Shown: positions 16,718-24,961 of the stretch, piece by piece
Layout of the letters: each line of letters opens with the position of its first letter
Numbering within the stretch: position 1 is the stretch's first letter
Assembly: GCF_003952425.1 (NCBI RefSeq)
Contig: NZ_CP034449.1
Span: forward strand, 620,001 to 684,000
Source of the DNA: Mesorhizobium sp. M2A.F.Ca.ET.046.03.2.1
GTDB taxonomy: Bacteria > Pseudomonadota > Alphaproteobacteria > Rhizobiales > Rhizobiaceae
Reading direction: 5' to 3'
Length of the DNA stretch: 64,000 nucleotides
The notes under the pieces: model-generated
The model's input: only the letters and a program-made list of their open reading frames with translations
Databases searched by the model: none
What the model was told of the DNA's origin: nothing
Translations under genes and position numbers: made by a program

Positions 16718-17716
16718 TCACAGCGGGGTGACGGCCACCAGCCCCTCGTCCGGCACCGCCTGCATCCGGTTGCGCAACGGCTTTCCGAATTCCGGCGCCT
16801 GGATCTCGTATTCGTCGCCCGGCGCCGTCTTGATGCCGGAGGCGTAGCTCATCACCGCCGCGCCGAAGAAATAGGCATGCAGGTCGCCCGGCCGGCGGTG
16901 CATCGGGTAGCGGAAATGGTAGTGCTCGAGATTGGCGATCGAGTGCGACATGTGCGTCTCGCCCGACAGGAATTCCTGTTCCCAGATGACGGCGCCGTCC
17001 CGCCGGATGCGGGAATGCCCGCGCACCTCCGCCGGCAGCTCGCCAATCAGCAGCTCGGGGCCGATCGAGCAGGAGCGGAGTTTCGAGTGCGCGAGGTAGA
17101 GGTAGTTCTCGGCCTCGGTCACGTGGTCGGAATACTCGTTGCCCAGCGCGTAGCCGATGCGATAGGGGCGGCCGTCCGGTCCGTTGAGATAGAGGCCGAC
17201 GATCTCAGCCTCCTCGGCACCCGCCTTGGCGAAGGCCGGCAGCGGCAGCGCGGCACCAGGCGGAACGACGCAGGTGCCGACGCCCTTGAAGAACCATTCC
17301 GGCTGGACGCCCAGCTCTCCCGGCGCGGGTTTGCCACCCTCCAGCCCCATGCGGAAGATTCTCAGCGAATCGGATTCGCCGGCGTCCTCGCCATGGGTCA
17401 GCACATGCATCTTGTCGCGCGCGGCAGCGCTCCCCGTGTGCGTCAGGCCGGTGCCGGTGATAAGGAAACGCGCCGGCTCCGGATGATCGACCGGAACGAG
17501 AACCCGGCCTTCGCGCAGCAGCTGGTCGTAATCGACTTTCTCGCCGCCGTTCCGCTCCTCGACGACCGACGCGATGGACCTGCCCTCGGCGACAGCCGCA
17601 GTGGCAAGTTCGAGAACCGTGTCGGTGCCGAGAAGGATGTGGAGCTGATCGCCGTCGGCGCTGACGCAGCCCACATGACGGCTGCCATCGGGCAAGTTGA
17701 ACTGAACGAGACGCAT
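16718..17716 (-). CDS. gguC: GguC / AraD1-family protein (FAH superfamily)
   Basis: A 332-residue protein of the GguC family, an FAH-superfamily branch associated with sugar uptake loci; some members are proposed 2-keto-3-deoxy-L-arabonate dehydratases (AraD1). Diagnostic segments are ARFLITGTGLTHTGSA, EAEIVGLYLNGPDG, GYALGNEYSDHVTE and HSKLRSCSIGPELL. It is 27 bp after the SDR gene and 52 bp before the binding-protein gene. With an aldonate dehydratase two genes upstream it could catalyse the next step of an L-arabinose-type pathway. The catalytic role of this subfamily is not fully settled. Confidence 0.82.
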   Translation of the reverse strand: MRLVQFNLPDGSRHVGCVSADGDQLHILLGTDTVLELATAAVAEGRSIASVVEERNGGEKVDYDQLLREGRVLVPVDHPEPARFLITGTGLTHTGSAAARDKMHVLTHGEDAGESDSLRIFRMGLEGGKPAPGELGVQPEWFFKGVGTCVVPPGAALPLPAFAKAGAEEAEIVGLYLNGPDGRPYRIGYALGNEYSDHVTEAENYLYLAHSKLRSCSIGPELLIGELPAEVRGHSRIRRDGAVIWEQEFLSGETHMSHSIANLEHYHFRYPMHRRPGDLHAYFFGAAVMSYASGIKTAPGDEYEIQAPEFGKPLRNRMQAVPDEGLVAVTPL

Positions 17717-17743
17717 GAACCTACCTTTTTCCTTCTCGCCGGG

Positions 17744-18523
17744 TCACACCCAGCCGCCGTCGACGATGAATTGCTGGCTCGAGCACATGCGGCTGTCATC
17801 GGCGGCCAGGAACAGCGCCATGCGCGCAATGTCGGATGGCTGCAGCCGGTCGGGCAGGCACTGCCTTTCCTCGATCTGGCGCTCGCCGGCCGGCGTCAGC
17901 CACAGACGCATCTGGCGCTCCGTCATCACCCAGCCCGGCACCATGCAGTTGACGCGGATGCGCTCGGGCCCGAGTTCGCGGGCAAGCGCCCGCGTCATGC
18001 CGTAGACGGCCGCCTTCGCCGTCACATAGGCGGGACAATCCGGGTCGCCGACCATCCAGGTGATCGAGCCGAAATTGATGATCGAGCCGCCGCCAAGGGC
18101 CTTCATCTGCGGGCGCACGGCCTGCGCGGCGAAGAACTGGTGGCGCAGGTTGACGGCCATACGGTCGTCCCAATAGGCGACGCTCACATCGGCGGTCTGA
18201 TGGCGGTCGTCATTGCCGGCATTGTTGCAGAGAGCCTGGATGGGGCCGTTGCGGTCCCTCGCCTGCTCGACCGCCGCCTGCAGGGCCTCGACATTGCGCA
18301 GGTCGCAGGGAATGAACAGCGGTTCGGGATGGCCCTGCGCCGCGACCGCCGCCACCAGCTGTCGGGACGGCTCCACCGCCAGGTCGACGAAGGCGACGCG
18401 GCTGCCTTGCGCGCAGAAATGGCGCACGAGGCTCTCGCCGATGCCGCTGCCGCCGCCGGTTATGAAGACGCTGCGGCCCCGCAGGCTGGGGTAGATCGCA
18501 TAGCTCCCGGTCTCGTCGCTCAT
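17744..18523 (-). CDS. Short-chain dehydrogenase/reductase in the sugar-acid operon
   Basis: A 259-residue classical SDR with cofactor motif TGGGSGIG (22-29), NNAGN, the catalytic serine in IINFGSITW, and Tyr/Lys in AYVTAK. It is full length, ending SSQQFIVDGGWV. The start is the ATG at 18523; the frame is open upstream only where it overlaps the dehydratase gene. In aldose oxidation pathways such enzymes oxidise the free sugar to its lactone, so this is a likely first enzyme of the operon's pathway. It lies 8 bp after the dehydratase gene. Confidence 0.88.
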   Translation of the reverse strand: MSDETGSYAIYPSLRGRSVFITGGGSGIGESLVRHFCAQGSRVAFVDLAVEPSRQLVAAVAAQGHPEPLFIPCDLRNVEALQAAVEQARDRNGPIQALCNNAGNDDRHQTADVSVAYWDDRMAVNLRHQFFAAQAVRPQMKALGGGSIINFGSITWMVGDPDCPAYVTAKAAVYGMTRALARELGPERIRVNCMVPGWVMTERQMRLWLTPAGERQIEERQCLPDRLQPSDIARMALFLAADDSRMCSSQQFIVDGGWV

Positions 18524-18531
18524 TGCGGCAC

Positions 18532-20256
18532 CTAATGCGAATGGCGGGGGATGCCGGCATCGCGGCGCCCGACAAGGAAATCGAAATCGCAGCCCCGATC
18601 GGCCTGCAGCACGCGCTCGACATAGAGGCTCTGGTAGCCGCCCTCGGGTGGCGCCGGCGGCTTCCAGTCGCGGCGGCGGGCGGCAAGCTCCTCTTCGGAA
18701 ACCAGCAACTCGAGACGCCTGCCGGCCACGTCGAGATCGATGAGGTCGCCGTCGCGAACCAGGGCAAGCGCGCCACCCGCAGCAGCCTCGGGAGCAACAT
18801 GCAGGACCACGGTGCCGTAGGCGGTGCCGCTCATGCGCGCATCGGAGATGCGGACCATGTCGGAAACACCCTGTTTCAGGAGCTTGGCCGGCAGCGGCAT
18901 GTTGCCGACCTCGGCCATGCCGGGATAGCCGCGCGGCCCGCAATTCTTGAGCACCATCACCGACGAGGCATCGATGTCGAGGTCCGGGTCGTCGATGCGG
19001 GCGTAGTAGTGCTCGATATTCTCGAAGACCACCGCCCTGCCCCGGTGCTGCATCAGCGCAGGGGTCGCCGCCGACGGCTTTATGACGGCGCCGTTGGGCG
19101 CAAGGTTGCCGCGCAGCACCGATATGCCGCCTTCCCTGGTCAGCGGCCGGTCGAGCGGCCGGATTACCTCGCTGTTGTAGTTCGGCGCACCGTCGACTAG
19201 CTCGCCGATCGTCTTTCCGCTGACGGTCATGGCGTCGCGATGGAGAAACCCCGCCCCATCCAGCGACGCCATGACCGCAGCCAGCCCCCCGGCGTAGTAG
19301 AAATCTTCCATCAGGAACCGGCCCGACGGCATCAGGTCGACGATGGTCGGCACATCGCGGCCGAGGCGATCCCAGTCGTCGAGGCTGAGATCGACGCCGA
19401 CGCGATGCGCGATCGCTATGAGGTGCAGCACCGCGTTGGTCGATCCGCCGATGGCGCCGTTGACGCGGATGGCGTTCTCGAAGGCCTGCCGGGTGAGGAT
19501 TTGCGAAATCGTCACGTCCCGGTGCACAAGATCGACGATCTGCCGCCCGGCAAGCTGCGCAAGCACGCCACGGCGCGAGTCGACCGCCGGTATGGCGGCA
19601 TTGTCCGGCATGCCGATGCCCAGCGCCTCGACCATGCTGGCCATTGTGGAAGCGGTGCCCATGGTCATGCAGCTGCCGGCCGACCGGCTCTGGCCCTGCT
19701 CCGCGGCGAGGAAGTCCTCGACCTTCATGCGCCCGGCCTTCACGTCCTCGGCTAATTTCCAGACATGGGTGCCGGAGCCGATGTCCTGACCGCGGAACTT
19801 GCCGTTCAGCATCGGGCCGCCCGACAGGGCGATGGTCGGCAGGTTGCAGGACGCCGCTCCCATAAGGAGCGACGGCGTGGTCTTGTCGCAGCCGACCATG
19901 AGCACGACGCCGTCGATAGGGTTGCCGCGAATGGACTCTTCGACGTCCATGCTCGCCAGATTGCGGAACAGCATCGCGGTCGGGCGCATGTTGCTTTCGC
20001 CGAGCGATGTCACGGGAAATTCGACCGGCAGGCCGCCGGCCTCATAGACGCCGCGCTTGACGTGATCGGCAAGCGCCCGCAAATGCGCATTGCACGGGGT
20101 CAGTTCCGACCAGGTGTTGCAGATGCCGATCACCGGGCGACCGTCGAACGCATCGTCCGGAATGCCCTGGTTCTTCATCCAGCTGCGGTGCATGAAGGCG
20201 TTCTTGCCTTCACCGCCGAACCAGGCTGTCGACCGCAGCTTTCGTCTTTCGCTCAC
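18532..20256 (-). CDS. IlvD/Edd-family aldonate dehydratase, probably L-arabinonate type
   Basis: A 574-residue iron-sulfur dehydratase. The cluster cysteines are Cys55 (SELTPCNAHL), Cys123 (VGCDKTTPS) and Cys196 (AGSCMTMG). The conserved Lys125 next to Cys123 and the catalytic Ser in VRISDARMSGTAYG are also present. It aligns by eye through most of its length with rhizobial L-arabinonate dehydratase, including RPTAML, LMGAASC and GGSTNAV blocks. It removes water from a sugar acid to give a 2-keto-3-deoxy acid. D-xylonate, D-fuconate or other aldonates are possible substrates. It overlaps the GntR gene by 4 bp. Confidence 0.88.
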   Translation of the reverse strand: MSERRKLRSTAWFGGEGKNAFMHRSWMKNQGIPDDAFDGRPVIGICNTWSELTPCNAHLRALADHVKRGVYEAGGLPVEFPVTSLGESNMRPTAMLFRNLASMDVEESIRGNPIDGVVLMVGCDKTTPSLLMGAASCNLPTIALSGGPMLNGKFRGQDIGSGTHVWKLAEDVKAGRMKVEDFLAAEQGQSRSAGSCMTMGTASTMASMVEALGIGMPDNAAIPAVDSRRGVLAQLAGRQIVDLVHRDVTISQILTRQAFENAIRVNGAIGGSTNAVLHLIAIAHRVGVDLSLDDWDRLGRDVPTIVDLMPSGRFLMEDFYYAGGLAAVMASLDGAGFLHRDAMTVSGKTIGELVDGAPNYNSEVIRPLDRPLTREGGISVLRGNLAPNGAVIKPSAATPALMQHRGRAVVFENIEHYYARIDDPDLDIDASSVMVLKNCGPRGYPGMAEVGNMPLPAKLLKQGVSDMVRISDARMSGTAYGTVVLHVAPEAAAGGALALVRDGDLIDLDVAGRRLELLVSEEELAARRRDWKPPAPPEGGYQSLYVERVLQADRGCDFDFLVGRRDAGIPRHSH

Positions 20257-21047
20257 GATCTCTGCTCCTTACGGCGCCTGTTGCGGTTCTCGACGCTGCG
20301 GCGAACGTCTTCCTCGGCATTGTCGATGAGGACGAGAAGCGCCTGCTGCGCGCCGCTTCCATCGCCGGCGGCGATCTTCTCGGCCACCTCGCGATGCAGC
20401 GGCAGCGAGTGGCGCTGCCCCTCCGGATTGTCGTTGGAGAGACGGAAGCTCATCATCAGGGCCGTTTCCACCAGCGCTGCCAGCGAGCCGATCAGTTCGT
20501 TGCCCGTCATGCGCAGGATGGTCTGGTGGAAGATGAGGTCGGGCTTAGCAAAGCGGTCGCCGTCGTCGCCCACGACCTCCATTTCGGCGAGCGCGGCGTT
20601 GAGATCGGCAAGCTGCGCCGGCGTCGCGCGCTTGGCCGCAAGCGCGGCCGACATCGGCTCGATCGCCCGGCGCAGCTCGAAAAGGGCGGTGACGTCCTCG
20701 GCGCTGACGCCCGCCGCGTAGCGCCATGAAAGGACGTCCGGATCGAGGAAATTCCAGTCGGAGCGTGGGCGCACCCGGGTGCCGGTCTTAGGCCGCGACT
20801 CGACCAGCCCCTTGCCCGCCAGGACCTTGATGGCCTCGCGCAGCACGGTGCGGCTGACGCCCAGCATCTCACTGGAATCATCGGCATTGGGGAGTGCCTC
20901 GCCCGGCAGGAAATCGCCCTGGACAATGCGCAGCCCGATCTGCTCGACGACCGTCGCATGCAGCGCCGTCGAGCCGCTGGCGACCGCCGCGACGACCCGC
21001 GACGTGCGTGCGGTGCTGAAGGATTTTGTATTCTTCATACTATTCAT
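20253..21047 (-). CDS. GntR-family (FadR subfamily) regulator of the sugar-acid operon
   Basis: A protein of about 264 residues with an N-terminal winged helix (MLGVSRTVLREAIKVLAGKG, after PGEALPN) and an all-helical FCD effector domain (FELRRAIEPMSAALAAKRAT onward; metal-type His in FHQTILR and LHREVA). FCD regulators sense sugar acids and similar ligands. It is the first gene of the minus-strand operon and overlaps the dehydratase gene by 4 bp, so it probably controls its own operon. Start choice is uncertain: ATG at 21047 is taken, with 21038 possible. A palindrome covers this start region. Confidence 0.85.
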   Translation of the reverse strand: MNSMKNTKSFSTARTSRVVAAVASGSTALHATVVEQIGLRIVQGDFLPGEALPNADDSSEMLGVSRTVLREAIKVLAGKGLVESRPKTGTRVRPRSDWNFLDPDVLSWRYAAGVSAEDVTALFELRRAIEPMSAALAAKRATPAQLADLNAALAEMEVVGDDGDRFAKPDLIFHQTILRMTGNELIGSLAALVETALMMSFRLSNDNPEGQRHSLPLHREVAEKIAAGDGSGAQQALLVLIDNAEEDVRRSVENRNRRRKEQRS

Positions 21048-21055
21048 ATGATATG
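21036..21055. promoter_or_regulatory. Imperfect palindrome over the GntR start, candidate autoregulatory operator
   Basis: CATACTATTCATATGATATG has CATA and TATG ends and matching inner AT pairs, six of ten base pairs being complementary. It lies in the narrow gap between the GntR gene and the divergent epimerase gene and overlaps possible GntR start codons. FadR-type regulators bind short AT-rich palindromes of about this size. Evidence is pattern and position only. Confidence 0.4.
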
Positions 21056-21098
21056 TCTTTATCCAGCCATAGTTGAGAGTCAAGCCGCTGGAGAGAGG

Positions 21099-22013
21099 AT
21101 GGATGGAAATTTTGAGACAAGAGGCGCGGACGGCCTGGTCACGATCACCGACGGTCTGGCGACGGTCGAGATCGCCCCGGCCGCCGGCGGCGCGCTGGCG
21201 TCATATCGCTGGCGGAAAATGGGCATGCCGTCGATTGGCTACGCCCCGCCCTGCCCGCCGCGTTCGACAGCCGCGACGCGGGCGCGATGGCCTGCTTTCC
21301 GCTGGTCCCCTACTCCAATCGTGTAAGGGGCGGCCGCTTCAGCTTCGCCGGCCGGACCATAGAGTTGCCGACGCGACCAGACGACCCGCATTATGAGCAC
21401 GGCCATGGCTGGCGACTGCCGTGGACGCTGGCCGGACACCAGCAAGCCAGGGCGATCCTGCGCTATCGCCACGATGCCGATTCCTGGCCCTGGAGCTACG
21501 AGGCCGAGCAGAGGATCGGACTCGTACGGGGCTGCCTGAGCATCCGGATCTCGCTGCGCAACCTCTCGGACACGCCCATGCCGGGCGGGTTCGGGCTTCA
21601 TCCCTATTTTCCCGCCACGCCGTGGACGCATATCCAGGCCGATGTCACCGGGATGTGGGAAACCGACGCCCAGGTTCTGCCCACACGCCATGTTTCGCCG
21701 CCCGCGGGCGCCGATCCGACAACGGGCTTCGACGTCGCCGAGGCCGCATTCGACACCGTCTTCACGGGATGGACACGCCGTGCCCGCATCACCTGGCCGG
21801 ATGAGGAACGGCTATTGGACATCGAGGCCGAAGCACAGCTCGATTTCCTGGTGCTCTACACACCGCCAGGCGAGCCGTTCTTCTGCGCCGAGCCGGTCAG
21901 CAACGTCACCGACGCCTTCAACCGGTTGGACGAAGACACAGGCTGCATGGTGCTACGCGCCTGGCGAGAGCCGCTCGGCAAGCGTCCGCTTCATGCCGTC
22001 ACAGACAGTCTGA
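21099..22013 (+). pseudogene. Aldose 1-epimerase family gene with two compensating frameshifts
   Basis: The reading frame starts MDGNFETRGADGLVTI with a GGAGAGAGG-like site and encodes an aldose epimerase-like N-terminus to ALASYRWR. One base then seems missing near 21213-21216; the expected sequence resumes in the next frame (NGHAVDWLRPALP, then MACFPLVPYSNR). The main body (FGLHPYFPATPWT, DTVFTGW, FFCAEPVSNVTDAFN) continues to CMVL. A surplus base near 21955-21957 then shifts back to the first frame, giving APGES and SVRFMPSQTV at the stop. The whole would be about 304 residues. Its place beside the sugar-acid operon suggests mutarotation of the imported sugar. It is either a pseudogene or carries assembly errors. 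Confidence 0.8.
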
Positions 22014-22073
22014 TGTATGCCGCCCGGAGCCACGGAGCGGGTTCCGGTTGGCGCACCTTGGGGCGTGCGCTCC

Positions 22074-22991
22074 TCAGCCGACGGATGCCGGAAGCCATCG
22101 CTTTTCGACAAGGCAGACCATCGTGTAGGCAGGATCAAAGACGTTTCCGACGTGATACCGGACAACCTGTCCCATCAGATGCGATGCGGCGGCGGCGGAC
22201 AATCCATAATCGCTGGTCAGCCAGTTGAGCATGTCCGTGGTCGCATGCTGAAGGGCCTGATCCAGCGGCCGCGCGTTGCCGACCGAGAAAATGTGCGTTT
22301 CGTTTTCACCGCGAGGCCATGTCAACCGCCTGTTCTTTTCCACGCTAAGGCGTAGCTGCACTTCAAAACAGGTCTCGATCCCGGTTCCGACGATCTCCCC
22401 ATCGCCCTGCGTTGCATGGCAATCGCCCGCAAAGAAGAGCGCACCCTCCACGGCGACGGGAAACCAAACGGTCGCGCCAGGCCGAAAGCCGCGATAATCC
22501 ATGTTCCCGCCATTCTCCGCGCTTGTCGCGGTGGAGAAAGCCTGGCCCATCGCGGGCGCCACGCCAAAGCAACCGATCATCGGTTCGAGCGGCAGCACGA
22601 AGTTCTCAAGGCCTGGCGGCGGCTCCTGCAACTTCGCGATTCGCGATTCCAGATCGACCAGCCAGTCGGCTCTGTCGCGCGCCGGCAATTGGCGAGCAGC
22701 CTCGGGATCGACAACATTCGCGGCCAGCGACGAGATCGTCCAGCCGGAGGGGCGGATAGGATCCATGCGCAGGATGTCCACGCGGAGCGCGTCGCCCGGT
22801 TCGGCTCCCGTCACGAAGACCGGGCCGTTCATCGGGTTTGGACCATGAGCCGGTCGCGCACCGTTCTTGTCGAAGCCCCTGGCGTCCAGCGTCTCTGTGA
22901 TCACGACATCGCCGGATGCAATTGTGAGCGCCGGCGCGACCGTCCCGAGGACATTGTGCCACGTGCTGTTGATGAGCCTGTGCGTTGCCAT
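22074..22991 (-). CDS. Acetamidase/formamidase family protein
   Basis: A 305-residue FmdA/AmdA-type amidase, which releases ammonia from formamide, acetamide or similar short amides. Typical segments are NGPVFVTGAEPGDALRVDIL near 80, FVLPLEPMIGCFGVAP near 140, GGNMDYRGFRPGATVWFPV and FFAGDCHATQGDGEIVGTGIE near 200. The start ATG at 22991 follows the usual family N-terminus; no strong ribosome binding site is seen, and an upstream start cannot be excluded. It converges on the frameshifted epimerase gene, 60 bp away. It is probably unrelated to the sugar-acid operon. Confidence 0.87.
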   Translation of the reverse strand: MATHRLINSTWHNVLGTVAPALTIASGDVVITETLDARGFDKNGARPAHGPNPMNGPVFVTGAEPGDALRVDILRMDPIRPSGWTISSLAANVVDPEAARQLPARDRADWLVDLESRIAKLQEPPPGLENFVLPLEPMIGCFGVAPAMGQAFSTATSAENGGNMDYRGFRPGATVWFPVAVEGALFFAGDCHATQGDGEIVGTGIETCFEVQLRLSVEKNRRLTWPRGENETHIFSVGNARPLDQALQHATTDMLNWLTSDYGLSAAAASHLMGQVVRYHVGNVFDPAYTMVCLVEKRWLPASVG

Positions 22992-23220
22992 GGAATGGCA
23001 GTAGCGAAGGCGTTGCCGCGGGGCAAGTGGGCGGATCGAGATCCTGGCGCCCGATCGTTCCATTGGTATCGGCGAGTTGGCCGCCACGATGCAGGACGGA
23101 CCTGGCGCCAGCCCGACAAATCCAGTGCCCGGCCTAAACCTTTTCCACCAACAGGCGTTGTTGTCCACCCGGCCGGTTTTCCAGGCGACCGGCAAAACGG
23201 ACGATGGAGAGGCTCAACCG

Positions 23221-24933
23221 ATGTATTTCATGGCATTGGCCACCGACTATGACGGCACGCTGGCGCATGATGGCCTGGTCACCGCGAGCACGATCTCGGC
23301 GTTGGAGAAGCTGAAGAAATCCGGGCGAAAGCTCATCCTGGTCACCGGGCGCGAGCTGCCCGACCTGAAGGAGGTGTTTCCCGAACTGTCGCTGTTCGAC
23401 AAGGTCGTGGCCGAAAACGGCGCGCTGATCTACACGCCGGCGAGCGAGGAAGAGCGCACGATCTCGCCCTCGCCTTCCGCGGATCTCGTCGACAGGCTGA
23501 AGAAGCGCGGCGTGAAGCCGCTCTCGGTCGGGCGATCGATCGTCGCCACCTGGGAACCGCATCAGGCGACCGTGCTCGATGTCATCAAGAAGCTCGGGCT
23601 GGAGCTGGAAATCATCTTCAACAAGGGCGCGGTGATGATCCTGCCTTCCGGCGTCAACAAGGCGACCGGGCTGGCGGCGGCGCTCGAAGACCTGAAACTG
23701 TCGGCGCACAATGTCGTGGCGGTCGGCGACGCCGAGAACGACCACGCTTTTCTCAGGGCCTCGGGCTGCAGCGTCGCGGTGGCCAACGCGCTGCCCGCCG
23801 TCAAGGAAACCGCAGATCTCGTCACCAAGGAGGTGCGCGGCAAGGGCGTCGAGGAACTGATCCGCAAGCTGATCAAGCACGACCACCTCATTGCCAAGAA
23901 GCGCTTGGGCGGCGTGCTGCTCGGAACTTCGCGCGGCAAGGACATCTATCTGTCGCCGACCGAAACAGTGCTGATCGCCGGCAGCTCGGGCATCGGCAAA
24001 TCGACCCTGGCCACGGCGCTCACCGAGCGGCTGGTCGAGAAGGGTTTGCAGTTCTGCATTTTCGACCCCGAGGGCGACTATGACGGGCTGAAAGGCGCGG
24101 TGCCGCTCGGCAACGGCTCGACCGCGCCCAACAAGGAGCAGCTGCTGGAACTGATCGAGAAGCCGCAGAACAATGTCGTGGTCAACGGCCTGGCGCTGAA
24201 GGTGGACGAGCGGCCTGATTTCTTCGCCGAATTGCTGCCCGGCCTCGGCAATATCCGCTACCGGACGGCAAGGCCGCACTGGCTGATCATCGACGAGGCG
24301 CATCACTTGATGCCCAAGCGGCGCGGGGATACGCGTTCGGTGCTTTCGATCGAGCTGCCCGGCACGGTGCTGATCACCGTCCACCCCGAAGCAATCTCCA
24401 CCGACGCGCTCGGCCTGGTGACGGCGGTGATCGCGCTTGGCCCCCAGGCGAAGGGCGTGATCAAGACCTTCTGCAAGGAAACGGGACTCCCGGCGCCGAA
24501 GGACATTCCATCGCCGAAGGGCGACCGCGTGCTGTTCTGGCGCCCGCATGACGGCAAGGCGCCGTTCTCGGTCAAGGCGATCGAGCCCGCCCAGTCGCTG
24601 AAGCGCCACAGCCGCAAATATGCCGAGGGCGAGCTCGACGAAGAGGGCAGCTTCTATTTCACCGGACCGAAGAAGGCGATGAACCTCAGAGCCCATAACC
24701 TCATCATCTTCGCGCAGATGGCGGAAGGCATCGACGACAAGACATGGGAACACCATTTGCGCGCCGGCGATTATTCCAAATGGTTCCGCCAGCAGATCAG
24801 GGACAAGGACCTCGCCCGAGAGACGGCGGAGGCGGAGAAGAACAAGGCGTTGTCGGCCGAGGAAAGCCGCAAGCTGGTGATCGACGCCGTGCGGCGCAGG
24901 TATACGGCGCCTGCGACAGCTCCGGAAAAGTAG
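23221..24933 (+). CDS. HAD phosphatase fused to a HerA-like P-loop ATPase
   Basis: A 570-residue fusion. Residues 1-225 form a Cof-type HAD hydrolase with nucleophile Asp9 and Asp11 (ATDYDGTLAHDG), motif II VTGRELPDL and motif IV VAVGDAENDHAF. After a linker, residues 240-460 carry Walker A GSSGIGKST (254-262), FDPEGDY (281-287) and Walker B LIIDEAHHLM (355-364), resembling HerA/FtsK-like or DUF87 ATPases. The last 60 residues are highly charged. GGAGAGG precedes the ATG. The two activities suggest a nucleotide-switched sugar or metabolite phosphatase, but no function is established for such fusions as far as I know. Confidence 0.82.
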   Translation: MYFMALATDYDGTLAHDGLVTASTISALEKLKKSGRKLILVTGRELPDLKEVFPELSLFDKVVAENGALIYTPASEEERTISPSPSADLVDRLKKRGVKPLSVGRSIVATWEPHQATVLDVIKKLGLELEIIFNKGAVMILPSGVNKATGLAAALEDLKLSAHNVVAVGDAENDHAFLRASGCSVAVANALPAVKETADLVTKEVRGKGVEELIRKLIKHDHLIAKKRLGGVLLGTSRGKDIYLSPTETVLIAGSSGIGKSTLATALTERLVEKGLQFCIFDPEGDYDGLKGAVPLGNGSTAPNKEQLLELIEKPQNNVVVNGLALKVDERPDFFAELLPGLGNIRYRTARPHWLIIDEAHHLMPKRRGDTRSVLSIELPGTVLITVHPEAISTDALGLVTAVIALGPQAKGVIKTFCKETGLPAPKDIPSPKGDRVLFWRPHDGKAPFSVKAIEPAQSLKRHSRKYAEGELDEEGSFYFTGPKKAMNLRAHNLIIFAQMAEGIDDKTWEHHLRAGDYSKWFRQQIRDKDLARETAEAEKNKALSAEESRKLVIDAVRRRYTAPATAPEK

Positions 24934-24961
24934 GATTGGTCGTCGAACCTGAGAGGTGAGC

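Noticed and set aside
16616..18535. Open + strand frame of about 640 codons
   Set aside because: It is antisense to the GguC, SDR and binding-protein genes and shows no domain.
23134..24756. Open minus strand frame of about 540 codons
   Set aside because: It is antisense to the HAD/ATPase fusion, which has clear motifs.
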